Positions 49,934 through 62,875 of a stretch of 64,000 bases of DNA are shown one piece after another. Source of the DNA: Wuchereria bancrofti. Lineage: Eukaryota > Nematoda > Chromadorea > Rhabditida > Onchocercidae. The notes below the pieces were generated by a model. The model was not told where the DNA came from and made no database searches. It worked only from the letters and a program-made list of their open reading frames with translations. The position numbers and the translations under genes are program-made. Location of the stretch: positions 16,436,458 to 16,500,457 of the forward strand of contig SSBO01000012.1 in the NCBI GenBank assembly GCA_005281725.1. The letters are read 5' to 3'. The first letter of the stretch is position 1, and the number at the start of each line of letters is the position of its first letter.

Positions 49934-51424
49934 TCAGAGCCATCGAACTATTCCTTTATCACCCGACGATTCACTTCCATCTAAGAATACTACGCTTGCT
50001 GATAAAGTAATAGTCAAATCTTTTGCTTTTGCTGCCGATGCTTCATTTCTGCTTGAAAATTTTAGACTATACATTGTAGAAGAATCTATACCTACGGATA
50101 AGTAAATGAGTCCATAGCTAAAAATCTAAATAAATGAAACTTCCTGCAGCTTATTTCATCGCAAAAAAAATGATTTTCTAGCTTTCTAAATCAACTCAAC
50201 ACAAATGTAACGATAATGCCACTTAGGTAATCAGTTGTTTTAGAAATAGAAATTAAATAAATACTGCCTTACCCCATCCAATTGTAAGACACAATTTGTC
50301 CACCATTCTTAGCACTGTCATTAACCATTAATTCAGTTGGAATTGAATCACTTGATTTCCACCAGCATAAGATACTGAAAAAAGAAAGAAGTCTTTCAAA
50401 ATTAATTTTCTAGAAAACAAGAAAAAATGGTCGACACATTGAAATTTCCTTCTTTTAGGTGTCAAAAATGAAATCTGTCGTAGATGCTTTCAAGTGCATA
50501 ATTTTTTTCATACATTTTGCTGTTTAAATTTCATATAGAAAGCATAAAAAACATTCTTGAACTAAAAAACTCGAAGATCGTTTATATAGCTTTGCTCCAA
50601 CCACTAAACAGAGAACAGGGAATCTAGCACCAAAAGTAATCAACCTCAACACCCTCACTTTCAAATAGCACAATCCAAAATATTAGTACCCCCTGAAGAT
50701 ACTCTCCCCGTCTCTAAAAAAGTAACGACGACCAATTCCTAACTGTGGAGAACACATGAAAATTAAGTTGTAAAACTTCAAAAATCATTAGTAATCGAAC
50801 TGTAATCAAATCGAAAAAGTAGACATTAAAAAATCCCCAAAAATGTAATATTAGTACGGTCAACTTGATTTTATATAATGGAAGCGCATCATACAAGACG
50901 ACAGTCTGAAATATTATTTACAGCGAAAATAATTTAATAAATATGTTTAAGTGTAAAGCTTATGGTCGCCCACTACCTGGAAAAACATAGAAGTCAGAAC
51001 AAGTCGAAACAATCTACACACTTCTCGTAACAACAACCGTAGAACAATCTGAATGTTGTATTGCTTCATACCATTATTTAAATATCTGTTGAAGATACAA
51101 TCCTTTAAATATCTGTTGAAGATGCAATGCATTAGGAGATATTTTAGCCTGAGGTCTCTCGAGAAGTAATTATAGAGTATTTATTGAAATAACATGACAA
51201 ATGCATAGCCGTACAAAGTGGACAAGTTGCCTCTGATATTCAGTTTCCAGGCGAAACTTCGAAGAAGTAAAACAAAAGGTGAGTTAAATGGGTTTTTGAG
51301 CAAAACCAATCTTCCTGATAATATAATCACTATTGATTTCAGGCGCATCACCAGCTATCTTTTTCCTTTGCTCCAACTGTTGCTCCAGATGACGGAACAT
51401 ATCGACCAGTTGTACATGAAACAT
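49934..51424 (-). CDS. Hypothetical protein, three or more exons
   Basis: Not recognised. The start at 51424-51422 gives MFHVQLVDMFRHLEQQLEQR, a Gln/Glu-rich helical segment, followed by EINSDYIIRKIGFAQK. A middle exon near 50277-50376 after TTTCAG contains WWKSSDSIPTELMVNDSAKN and ends SYNWMG at a GTAAGG donor. The last exon, about 49934-50092, contains MYSLKFSSRNEASAAKAKDL and SASVVFLDGSESSGD before TGA. The phase between the middle and last exons disagrees by one base, so an exon end or a base call is wrong. A 27-bp tandem repeat lies in the intron at 51077-51128. It is about 300 bp downstream of the next gene on the same strand. Confidence 0.45.
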
Positions 51425-51723
51425 TAGCAATAAGTTACGTGGAGCACAACCAAAAACCTACCGTATTTCTCATAATAACACAACCAAAGAGCTAATGAAA
51501 CAGCCTAATATGGAGCTAGTATTTTCCTCTCATCATCTGATTAAAAAAATGCAAAGCTTGGAGGACAAGAACCCAAAGAACATTTGCTTAACATTCTATT
51601 TAAGGAGAATTTAAGTCCGCACAGCATTTTTCAAACGCATCCATAAAAACTAATGCTCATCAAAATATGCAAGCCGAGATCTATAAAAACATATCCGTAA
51701 AGTAAGATCTCCTACTAATGCCA

Positions 51724-54479
51724 TTAAGAAATTAGGGATACCATGGTTGCCGCAAAACAGGCTGCATCTCGTATTGCATCGTGACATTTTTCATCCCAAA
51801 CAAAACGCTGTGAGTGGCTATCAGCGAGAACTGCCACAAGTTTTAATATCTGAAAAAAAAAAAAAAAAACATCAGGATATATGCAACAATTTATGAACAT
51901 TATTTGAAGAACTGTTAATTGAAATAAATAAAAGTATTAAGTTTCAGAGCTTTCTCAAGTAATCTTTGGTGTATAACATAGAGTTTTAAAATGAAGGAAT
52001 TGTGAGATATCATGTCAAAATTACTTATAAATCAAAAAACTGGTAAAAGAAAATCAATACCTTATCAAATAAATCATCTCTCTTTCTGTCACAGCCCAGT
52101 AATATCAATCGTTCAATAAGAGTCGTAACTTCAATCTCTGTCAATTCCTGTGAAACAGTTAGTCGTAACCCCCAACTATTAATTGGTTTTTCCAGTAAAG
52201 CTGAAAGTAGGTTGGAACTTTCCGAAACAGGCCTGAAAAAAATTATCCTCTAGCAGTTAATTTTTTTTTTATATAATCCATGATGATCAGGGCATAAAGA
52301 ATACATCAACCAACTCCGAAAATTGCATTTCAAATCAAAAGTAACAGTAGAACAAATGCATTTTTAATATCCTATTATTTTTAATATCTCATTTCTAATA
52401 CTTATTATTTTTAATATCTTATCAAAATAACGCAATGAAAAGTTAAACGTACTCATTAGAACACATTTTAAGAAACATCATATATGTTCGATCATCCACT
52501 ATTAGCGAAAAGCGCAAAAGATCAACTGCTTGTTGGATAAGACTTTTACTAGCTAATAATTCAATGAATTTACAGCATGCTCTAAAAACAACCAATTTAA
52601 AGTTCTTTCATGAATCACATGGTCAAAAATGTTAAAGATGACTTCGACGAACAAATTATGAGACGTAAATTTCTTTTAGTTTATAATGCATATGTTTCAT
52701 AAATATCCGGACCAAGACGTAGACATTACCTTTAATGTAAGCAGAAACCTGACAAACCTGACCGTATCCTTAATTAAGAAAATATGGAAATTCACTAAGC
52801 CGAATGAGTGAGCTGCTTAAAAAGAAATTATTCCTTCTTCCATCCAATCTTTCTCATCGATATAAACATTATGGGGTTTACATATGTCTTAGAAGTTAAT
52901 GATTAAACCAACTTGGATTCGGTGATCAGCCTTGAGTGAATGATAAATGTGAGTATCTGATCAAACAGTTTTTCATTAACACATTTGCGTAAAATCTTTA
53001 GCAACGCCATTTGCATTTGAGCAGGAAGTGTCACAGGTAACTGATCAGACAGGTCAACATTTGTCTTCTTGGCTAATTTTGATAGCTCATTCCAAATATT
53101 ACTCAAATCCTGCAGACTACTTATAAGTGTTTTATTAATAACATCAGACAAGTAGGATCATTTTATAACAATTTAAATTTCAAGAGAAATGAGGAGCTTT
53201 TACTGCTCTATTTCTTGAGAAATATTTCAAAAACTTGAAGAAAACCAACTTTTTGTGCTAAGCAATTGGAAATCTTTGCAGCGAGAGAATCAAAGGACTC
53301 TGTTATGTGAACAGAAGACAGTGATGTATGAACGGATACGGATGGAACGGAATCTTCTGAAGTACCAATGTATAACGAACGCTTAATCGGTTGTATTCTA
53401 AAGACGATCTTTAAAATATTCACAACTATAACTCGATGAGCTTAAAAAATTCATAAACCTATCAAATAAAAAAGAGCAGTATTCTGCTACTCTTCTTGCT
53501 CAATACATTTTTATTGAGTCTACTGCTCAAAATCTGTGCATTGGTGCGAGAGAAACGAGCCTAAATGAGATAAAGAATATTTGAGATACGAAGCTATTTC
53601 TTAAGAATGGAAATACGAAAAAACTTGCCTCATAGGTATCCTGGCAATATTACCGATCCCTTTCAAAACAATAGTCTGCTTTTCATCAATTGTGATCTAA
53701 GAAAAAGCATACATTAATCTTTAAAAAAAATAATCTTTATTCTCATTTTCAACACACACGTAACACGGCTAATGCATTCTCATTCTCTAGAAATATATGT
53801 GATAACTAAGGAATATAAAACAGATCGTATTTTCATCTGAAATGGATTAAGACATAGAAGATTAGAAAGAGGCTTTCAACTTCCAAAATCGTAGGAATGA
53901 AAATGAAATCATTTCTATCTTTTCAGCACATAACGATTATCTTAAATTGAGCAACTCCTAGTTCAGATTACGAAAGTAAGCATGTTTCGCCTAAAGTTTC
54001 TATGGAACGACTACCTCTAGCACTGTAACCTTCAACACTGTAAGGGTATTACAACAACCAGCAAGTAACCTGTGACACAGTGTCAGAAATATACAAGAAA
54101 AAACAAAAAACATGATAAATAGTAGCAACACATAACATCATTTAACTCACTTCATTAGGAAGGCATTGTTCAGGCCATAAGAATTTTATTTTTCCAATAA
54201 CAGCATGTTCACCTTCCGCACAGAGTCTTACTGTTAGCGTTTTAAAAGTTTCTAAAATCAAATCGTCAAATTTACTATTTGAAATAAAGCACTATTCTCA
54301 TTGTGAATTGTTGTAAAATGACATAGTATATAGTACGAGTGAATATGAGCTATTAAAAGAATTCAAATAGAGCTTCTTATCTTGATGGCAAAATCCCGCC
54401 TACCTTGATACTTGTCATTCTCCAAAGTAGCTTCCACATAAAGGTGATCGTTTATGAAATACCTCAAGCAATTTTTCAT
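51724..54479 (-). CDS. Complete 343-residue protein, tentatively NOL11-like nucleolar factor
   Basis: Eight exons with continuous phase: 54404-54479, 54151-54251, 53629-53696, 53235-53397, 52913-53109, 52453-52581, 52061-52232, 51724-51849 (TAA). The ATG follows directly after CTTCAG, typical of a trans-splice acceptor. The N-terminal third looks beta-rich (TFKTLTVRLCAEGEHAVIGK). The rest is helical, with LLASKSLIQQAVDLLRFSLI, NLLSALLEKPINSWGL and LVAVLADSHSQRFVWDEKCH. The order of the last three helical blocks recalls the C-terminal region of NOL11, a small-subunit processome factor in rRNA transcription and processing, but the usual N-terminal beta-propeller is absent and the resemblance is by eye only. 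The third intron uses a GC donor (AG|GCAAGT). A read-through alternative to the last stop (donor at ATG|GTATCC) exists. Confidence 0.6.
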
Positions 54480-55208
54480 CTGAAGCAGAAGTAGGAATTG
54501 ATTAACAACATAAAAACTCAGCGTAAAAATCGCTTTTTAATCAGATAACATGGCGCAAATGTTATCGGATTTTAGCATAACTATAAGCATAGCTGTAATC
54601 ATACAATTACATCAATCTGTTCTCTCTTCTCTGTCTTATCTCCATTATCCACCTCTATCCCCTATAATACTGATACCTGCTACATTCTCAAACTCAGATA
54701 CACTGAGATCACAACCTCATTTTGAACAGTGTAATCTGTTTACGAGATGGGAAGAGTTCTATTAATACATGAACAGCGCTATACGACCGGACAGCCAATT
54801 CAACCATATGAAGTAAACTGGAAATGTCTTAAAAATCATGAAACAATTACAATCATGGCAACAATGTCACTAACACCAGGCCCATCCGACTCAGACACTC
54901 TCAAATTCTGGGAATCTCTCACTCCCACCGTATTAGTACGAATTTTACTTCTGCAACTCGCCGTACAATACCTGTTGGAGGGGGATTGAGGCATTGGTAA
55001 AAGGGTCAGGGGAGGACGGTCATTAGCAGTATTTGGATTGCCACATTTATACCAGAATCCGCGGTATGCAGTGACCCTCTGCTGATAACTCATTGATCAA
55101 TCGATAAGAGAGCAAATATCTACTTTTATTATTTCGTTACTACGTTGTGCATATTATTAGAATAGAGCATGAGGATACATTCCTTTATTTATCATTATCT
55201 CTTTGGGA
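54480..55208. other. Intergenic stretch with a GC-richer patch
   Basis: Positions 54850-55090 are less AT-rich than their surroundings and are open in more than one frame on both strands. No splice signals or recognisable domain support a gene. A mobile-element remnant is conceivable. Confidence 0.35.
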
Positions 55209-58200
55209 TTACTGCTTCAAATTCCTCGGCACATTCTTTTCGACATCTGATTTCTTCTTACTTCTACTTTTTGACTTTCCTTTTGATCCTTTAGGGACTG
55301 GATTTTTAACCTCAGCAGTCTAAAAAAGCATTCTATAACTATTATAAAATCTCCAGTAGTACATCTTATATAAATGCAATCTATAAGGTTAGAATTGTGG
55401 GAGTATGGAAACTTAATTTTTTGTAGTGTCTATGTAAGACTTAAGATTGTACCGTGGTATTTAAGACCCTGACAACATGTAAAAAGTACAATGAGGGTAC
55501 ATATTAGCAGAGTCAATCCCCTCGTATAATGTTTATGAATGTACTGATCTAGTTTCAGAATTCTAACATTCTGCACCAACTTCTGCTGCAGCATGAAAAC
55601 GATAATTCACACTAATAACCGTAAAGTTACCATCGCTACCGGTGATGGTAGCAATTTTTTGACTTCTAACTCCTTGATTGCTTCATAAGTTTTTTCAGCG
55701 AGGAAGTGGTAATCTGGTGGCTTTTGGGGATTTGCTAAAACTAGCTTTTACTGTTGCAGTAGAGATAAACTTATAAATAAAAAAGTGGAATATGGTTTTA
55801 GATTTTGCTGTTTTTTTTTTCTGATGCATAAAATCATTTATCATTTAATTCAGTTTAATTTTATCAAGCTTATGTGTGCAAATAACGACCTGTTTGAAGG
55901 TATGCGTTAATTGCATTGAATTGATGTGGTACATTGTTTTTAGGAGATAACGGACAGGACAGTATATTGATTTTAGATATTTATGTGCTTAAAAGAATAC
56001 CAAATATAAATTATTATAACTTCATGCAGAAACAAAAACTCGAAACAAAAGGAAGGAAAAACATAAACTTTGAGCTTATTTCGTCCATCAATTTGCATAA
56101 GTGCGCTGAGATTTTTGCATTTAAATTGATGAACTTTTTTCTAAATGTAAATTTATCTTAGTTGCTGATAATAATCTTCTTGTCACTTCTATTCCCTCAA
56201 GACTTTTTTTCTTTTTTTTTTGGATTCAGTGTGAGCATGTTTTAGGATTGCTGAAGCAGGAATATTCTCACCCTTGTATTATTTCTGTACATCCAGGGCA
56301 GTGGTTGAATGGGTTCACGTTCGTTTGCAAACAGCTGACACATGACATAAAGCCAGGCTATGAGATCATCAGAACGTGTCTGTTTACGTTCTTTTTATGC
56401 ATGCCCACTTGCCCATGTGGGTGTTCCACGAAACGGACAACACGTCTGTGGTGGTCGTATCTTCAAAAAATCTTTTGTCACCTATGAGTAACGTTTAAGA
56501 CTGACCGAATTTGAAGCTACTTTGATTGTTCTAAATCTTTCTCACTCTTCACTGTTTTCCAAACTGAAGTGATGAAGTATGTTGGAAATGTGATGACGAT
56601 CTGATCTTATTGGTGTCTTTTTCAGCTGATAATAAAGATAGAACTGTGGTACGGTAATATCGGTGATACGTCTGCTATACTTTTTCCATATTGACAGCGG
56701 CAGAAAACATTTTTACCATCGCTTCTTTTACACTCATATCTGCGCTCGCTTTTGATATAGTATTACACAAGAATACCTCTAAAGAATTGTAATAGCAAAA
56801 TTTTGCAGCATTTTCTGAGCACCTTGTGCATGAAGATCATAAATTTCTTTGAGCATTTGCAATGATATATTTGCCGCACGATATTTCCTATGCGCTCCTT
56901 CTACCTATGCAATTTTTTTTTTAAATTATTTTGCCACTACAAGTTAGTGAACAAATAAGTCAAATGTTGACTTATTTGTTCACAGAAAAAAAGCACGCTG
57001 GGTTAGTCTATAACTTTTTCACCACCTAATTATCTCATAGACGTATCTTTGACTGGCACCGCTGCTTTTTCCAGCACTACAAATTTCATACCTTTGCCAT
57101 GCTGGTCCGCAAACATACCTTTGTCTAGCAATCAGACGATTGATGCAGTTTCGGACTAAATTTATTTCATTTACTATTTTTAAGCGAAAGTTTTGGATTC
57201 CTTTTCTTGCAATTTCGAATATGGGAAGTTACACTGATTACATAAGCTTCAAATTAGTGTACTAAGCGGTGTACTTTTTCTGGCCGTTCTTCCTATTTCT
57301 TCAGATTTAAGATGGTTTATATAGTTTTGAAAACATTCTTAATTATATTTGCTCTCTCTTTTTAATGTGAAAAAAAGACTGATGGTACCCACGGACTAAT
57401 TTTATTATTATTAAAGTGTTTCGATCCGTCCTTCTGTTCTGAAATACATTTTTGCCGTATATTTTTTTGCATATCAAATGCAGAAAACAAGAATCATCAG
57501 TTACTCTCATATCAGATATTAAGCTGTACTCTTTAATATCGTTTCTAAAATAAATCCTTTCCACTCAGCTAAAACATTGCCAGCTTCGTTGGCCATCGAT
57601 TTAGCCACTTTAATGACACCGTATACTTTTGTGACATCTCGACCAGAAAATACCAAACCATATGTACCTTGGTTGATTGTCTCAATTATCTGTACATGGA
57701 TCGTAGAACTAACTTTTCTAAATTCATGAAATTTCTAAATTGATTATATAATCTGCAAAATCACAACGTTTTAAAATCTTTCTCTTTATTACCTATCCAA
57801 ATGGTTAGATTCCATGGAATATATACTCGCCAACGTTTGTTGAATGGCGCAATGGACTTCAAATGCTCAGTTAGTTCTTGCACCGCTTGGTCTTGCTTTT
57901 CCTGATCTTTTTGACATATGGAAGTGGATCACTTCCCTCCACCTCCATATGTTTTCCGGATGCCTTTTGACTATGTGCGACACGGCGGTTGCTTGGTCGA
58001 TTTGCAAAGACACATGGAAGCTAAAAAAAATGGATTTCAAAAAAAGGTTAGCTGAAATAAATCTGCAAGTAAATTCCCTACTACTGAAATGTGTTATTCG
58101 TGATAAAAAGCTGCCACTGAATTTGTAACAGAAAAATCACTTGTCTGGTGGCGGCAGTTTTTTGAGCGCTGAAAACCATTCGCTGATTTCGTTTCGCCGA

Positions 58201-58272
58201 TGTTTGCTGATCCTTTGCCGATTTTTTTGATTTTGTTTTTCCTTTGCAGGAAAGTGATAGAGAGGGATACAA
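55209..58272 (-). pseudogene. Casein kinase 1-like protein kinase, apparently degenerate
   Basis: Kinase segments occur in the right order on the - strand. A basic N-terminal tail begins near 58272 (KGKTKSKKSAKDQQ); an exon ending at 57827 reads FNKRWR; an exon starting at 57689 holds the glycine-rich loop and lysine strand (INQGTYGLVFSGRD, GVIKVAKSMA). Then come GKGMKFVVLEKAA (hinge, about 57050-57100), SLQMLKEIYDLHAQ (helix E, about 56850), FLKIRPPQTCCPFRGTPTWA and RSDDLIAWLYVMCQLF (56272-56481), HLCKLMDEI (about 56070), PDYHFLAEKTYEA (about 55700) and a basic C-terminal exon 55209-55319. FRGT and the PDY motif point to the CK1 group. Against function: a TAA at 56395-56397 lies inside the CK1 signature exon, the DFG site reads KVASNS with a shift (near 56492-56530), no clear HRD loop is found, and two junction phases disagree. 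Confidence 0.7.
56947..56983. repeat. Perfect 17-bp inverted repeat with a 3-base loop
   Basis: GTGAACAAATAAGTCAA, then ATG, then the exact reverse complement. It lies in an intron of the kinase-like gene and would form a stable hairpin in RNA or a cruciform in DNA. Confidence 0.95.
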
Positions 58273-59449
58273 GAAAGATTATTAGCTTTATCGATAAGTT
58301 TATTTAATTGTTAAAATTATTTCCTATAAAGATTCATATGTTGTGCAGAATCTTTTGCTCGAAAGTATGGCATAAATGCCTATTATTCCTTTTATCATGA
58401 AGGCAACTGATGATAGTGTTAACGATCTGATTGCAATTTGCTTGCTCGCTATGCTTCTTCAACGTTTAACATGCTTATGGAAATTGTCTCTTCAAAACCG
58501 AGTGTATACCAATTAAATTAAAACCAGTTAGGGAAGTTGTGTCAGTAATTTATTTATCTTTCAAGAACTCTCAGAGCACCCGTGGCTTTTCTTACTTGAT
58601 AAATTCAATATTCATTGTGTAGTTTATTTGATTACCCATGGTACATACTTCTAGAAAAACGGCATGATTGCAATATTCCTTCGGTTCTTCAATTGATAAA
58701 AATGAGTTAGTTTGGATACATCCAATTATTTATAATGTTAAGGAGATTTTTGTCTTTTATGAATTTATGAATGCACGTAAAAATTTGCCGCATATGCAAA
58801 TTATGGTAATAGAAGTTGGGAGTCCAAATTTTGCATTACTTTAGGATTTAATAACCTAAAAGATGAACATAAGAAATTTAATTTCTAGGAAATAAGGAGA
58901 AAAACTTTATAATTTCATTGGGAGAACGGCTAAAGATTGCAATTTTTGATATTGCTTGGAAGTTTGGTAGATACGAAGAAAAGTTCTAGGCAGAAATTTG
59001 CATTTTCTAATAAAGTTTCATTTAGGCTATCACTATTGATCAAAAAGACAAACAAATAATCAACAAACATTTATGCCAATTCGAAAAGAATGAATGACAT
59101 CAACCGGTCAACTTCCTGTTTCCTTTTCAATATTCCATTTAGCACTATATTATGGCGATGTGCTAGCAAAAGTAAGGGCTGAATAGTCGTACTGTTTAAA
59201 AGATGAAAATTATAAAAATTGAGTGCTTTCAGTAATGAGTTATTTCCAATTATGTCGTATCATATAATAAAGCAGTAGTTAAAACAGAATAATTCCTTGA
59301 AGAGTTAATAACGATATTTACAAAGTATACTGTAGTTGAGAATCAAATAAAATTTATGCGACAAATTAACGAAGCAAATATGTAATCATGTATATACAGT
59401 CAATCAGCAATTATTAAATTATATTTAATATAAATTTCAATAATAGCAG
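58273..59449. other. Intergenic stretch
   Basis: AT-rich spacer between the divergent kinase-like gene and the + strand membrane-protein fragment. The first exons of the latter may be here but none is supported. Confidence 0.4.
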
Positions 59450-60012
59450 CAAGTGAAAGATCCACAATGTTTATGGACTTCCCGGTCACCATGTACAGTA
59501 ACATGCGTGAGTAGAGGGTTAAGTTCAGTCTATTCCCAACAATGGCAACGATTTATCTGCAACAGTATGGACAAATTGAATAATAATTTTTCCACTTCCA
59601 TAGCAAAATTTCGTTTCTGCTCCCATATGGTACAATATTCTTTATTATCTTTGTGTGTCAAAATTCAAACCACAAGTTATTCCTGAAAGGAATCCTGACC
59701 TCCACGATTCGGAATTCTGATGTCACATTTAAAGGACGTACTCTTTTCAGATTGAAAAATAATAAAAAAACAGAACTATGTAGACTTCTTTGCTTACTCA
59801 TCTACTGGAATGCCTAAAAATCGATTAGTATCATTTTTCATTACGCATTGTGTTTGCAGACACCTTTGTGTCTATCAGATGAACGTTTCTCAGTAGCATT
59901 CCAGAACTATTTCTTTTTGGCTGTATTTTTAGTTTTTATATTGCTAATATTTTTGCCAAACATGATGATTCTCGGTGTACATTACACGCAAGTCTGGGTT
60001 CGGAAAACTTGA
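59450..60012 (+). CDS. 3' end of a small single-span membrane protein with a TSP1-like cysteine motif
   Basis: Two exons in phase 0. Exon 59450-59506 lies between TAGCAG and GTGAGT and reads DPQCLWTSRSPCTVTC, which resembles the start of a thrombospondin type 1 repeat (W..SPCxVTC). Exon 59860-60012 follows TTTGCAG and encodes TPLCLSDERFSVAFQNYFF, then a strongly hydrophobic segment (FLVFILLIFLPNMMILGV) and a short basic tail ending WVRKT at TGA. This fits a small type I surface protein with a Cys-rich ectodomain. The 5' part of the gene was not found. Assignment to the TSP1 family is weak because the repeat is not complete. Confidence 0.5.
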
Positions 60013-62875
60013 AAATCTGGGCAGAAAAGTGAGCGGTCTATGTCATCTTTCAAAAAAGTACTGCTAATAATTTCTTATCGAATCGAACTTCAAGTTCTTT
60101 AAAACAGAATTGTCTAATAAAAAATGAAGAGATAAAAGAATCAGCGTTAGTTGAATTATTGGATAGATTTCATTTACCGGCAATATATTAGGTTGAAATG
60201 AGAATGCCGCTTTTCCATCAACCAGGAATACTACAGAACTTTCACGTAATTTTTCTTAACGATCATTTAACAGTGATGAGAAATAAAAATAGAAAACAGA
60301 AGCTCTGAAAGTAAAGCAAATAATGGAAACCTTTTTCTCTCCTTGAAAGATAAACAGTGTCTGAAAATGGATCGTACAATATTATTTAACAACTGATTAG
60401 TTTGTATTTCATCGTGTTTATCTGGTTGTAATTTATTTTTATGCGTTATACGTCGTATGTACAATCAGGATGTTTGCTTTCTGTAGAACTTTTGAATCGA
60501 TCCAGCTATGAAGTTGCAGTCCAATAAACTAAAACATTGACTAGCCAAACATTTTCAAATTTCAAATGAAAACTGTTTGAAAAAAGTCAACAGAATAAAT
60601 GAAGTTTTATCTCCCAAGGGATTATGTTGCATTGTGTAACGTGGAACTTTTTATTCGTTAGTACGTTCAACAAATATATGAAAAACAGACACTTAGACAA
60701 ATTAAAACAACGAACAATAAGAAAAGTTGAAAAGAAAAGCATATCTAAGTCATTTCTCTAAAGCACTACAGCAGATGTTACGAATGGATGTGGAAGTTCA
60801 TATAATAGGACATAATAATAATTAAAAATAAGCAAGTTGGTGATCCAACTATACAACCTGGATTAGGCTAATTAGGATCAAGATTAAATTGTGGTCAAAA
60901 AGAATTTGAACAAGACCATCAATTTCTGTGACTGTATTTTTGTATTTCAGACCAGGTCAGGAGTAGCAGTGCACAAAAATCTACATTTAACCAACTACAA
61001 GGCACTTGAATGATCAAAAATCTATTTCTTCTTGTTAAAAATTCCCTAGAAATAGTAAATCGAGTGATAATTTGACAATGTCGACGAAATATGATTCTCG
61101 TGTAAAAGATTACGACTTTTAAATTTAAAGCAGCATTTTAAATAAGGTATTTGCAGCAGGACGATTAAAAAACTTATCGCATTTATAAGAACTTTAATCT
61201 TTTAATTTAAGTTTTTGACAGCGGAAATAAGAAATAATAAAGTATTTGCAGCAGAGTTACAGTATCATAAAACAACACATTAACGGAGGAAAATTAGAAA
61301 TGGAATGAGGATTTTAGGCACAACAATAGCAATACAAAAGGTTTCTACAAACACAGACTTTTGTTAAAATGATTATTTACTTTCTAATTTTTGGCATTTC
61401 TCTTTTGTTCATGATCAAATTTTTTCCGACTTAAACTTCCAGAATAAGCAGATTTTCCTAAACAAAACTGTTTTGTGGAAACCCAAAATTACATATAAGC
61501 TGGGCAAAAGCCCCAAATGATGAAAGGGAATTAATACCAACATTTGACATACCTTATCATAATATATATCGTCAATTACAAAGATAATTCAATGAATAAT
61601 ATCACATCATTTCTGCGTACAAGACTGAGCACAACATAACCTTCTCCTGGAAAAATTATGGAATTGTTTGAAGAAATATTTTTCAGTAAAGATGCCGTTT
61701 TTTCCCTCATTTTTGAAAATCAATCATTTAATAAAACACAAAAAAGAGCATTGGAAAAAATCATGAAATGAATTTATCATGTTCTATTTGTAATTTATCG
61801 CAATCTTAAATCCGGAAAATAGCGAAAAAGAAAGAATGGGTAAGAACCATATGAATATTGTAAAAAATAAAAATAAGTCCATGTCAAACTGTTTTACAAA
61901 TGACATTCAGATCAGTGATACCGTGATTATTTTCATAAACTCTGGTGATTGAAACTTCAAAAAGTGACCAAAAACTTCCAATTTAGCAAGGTGGGACGTA
62001 AAGTAAAGGGACTGAAGAACGCGGACAAGGGGTAAAAACGTCTTCTCTTAAAACAGAAATGAGATCAGGAAAAATACAATATACGAAAATTTTAAAGTTA
62101 ATAACTAGAGTGACTGAGGAATTAGGAAGTAATAAAAATAGACAAGAAAAACACATGAAAATAATAATTTTTTCATTACACTGAAGTTTCACCATTGCTG
62201 ATATAATCTAAGTATTAGCAGCGTTTTTCCGAAATAATAGTGGTACCTTTGGTCTTGTTTCTTTTACTTGTATAATTTATCAAATTTTCTAAAATTACAT
62301 CTTCAATAGAATATTCTTATTTAAGCAGTCGTGATCATGCCCTTACATGTTGCCCACATGGATTTTAAGGATTCCATCATATTTACGTTTAAGTCCGCAT
62401 ATTACATTTAAATTCATATTTACCTTATCTCATTGTTGACGCAAAACCGAACCTTTCCATCTCATCATATGGCTATCTTTATTATGTTTTGTTGATTTGT
62501 ATCAACATACTAGTTAAAACATTTTGAAAAAAGCTAGCTGAAATATCAAGAATAAAGAAACTGAGACATGTTTGATTCAGAAGCAACAAGTAAAAGAAGG
62601 CTTCTAGAAACAGTAGTGCGATTTCCATAAGGGTTAAAGATCAATCTATCAAGTTCTTCATGGAAATGTTTCGAAAATAGCAAAAATCACAATGTTATTT
62701 AAAGTGCATTCGGCATAAAAAATTCATAAAGCATGGAAACAACTTGGCCTGTTTGCTTTGTTGACGTTCATTTCTATCTATCATACATATCAATATACTA
62801 GAGCATTTATCTTATTCACTGAGCAAAGTTCTAGACTGGTTCAGTCTCTTTTCAAGTTGATGGAGCGGAAACGTC
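60013..62875. other. Long intergenic stretch
   Basis: About 2.9 kb of AT-rich sequence downstream of both flanking genes. I found no exon with coding character plus splice signals, no RNA gene and no repeat longer than a few units. Confidence 0.5.

Noticed and set aside
56401..56486. + strand reading HVGVPRNGQHVCGGRIFKK resembling a ribosomal-type protein
   Set aside because: It is antisense to the CK1 signature exon (FRGT, RSDDLIAWL), which has family support and proper splice borders.
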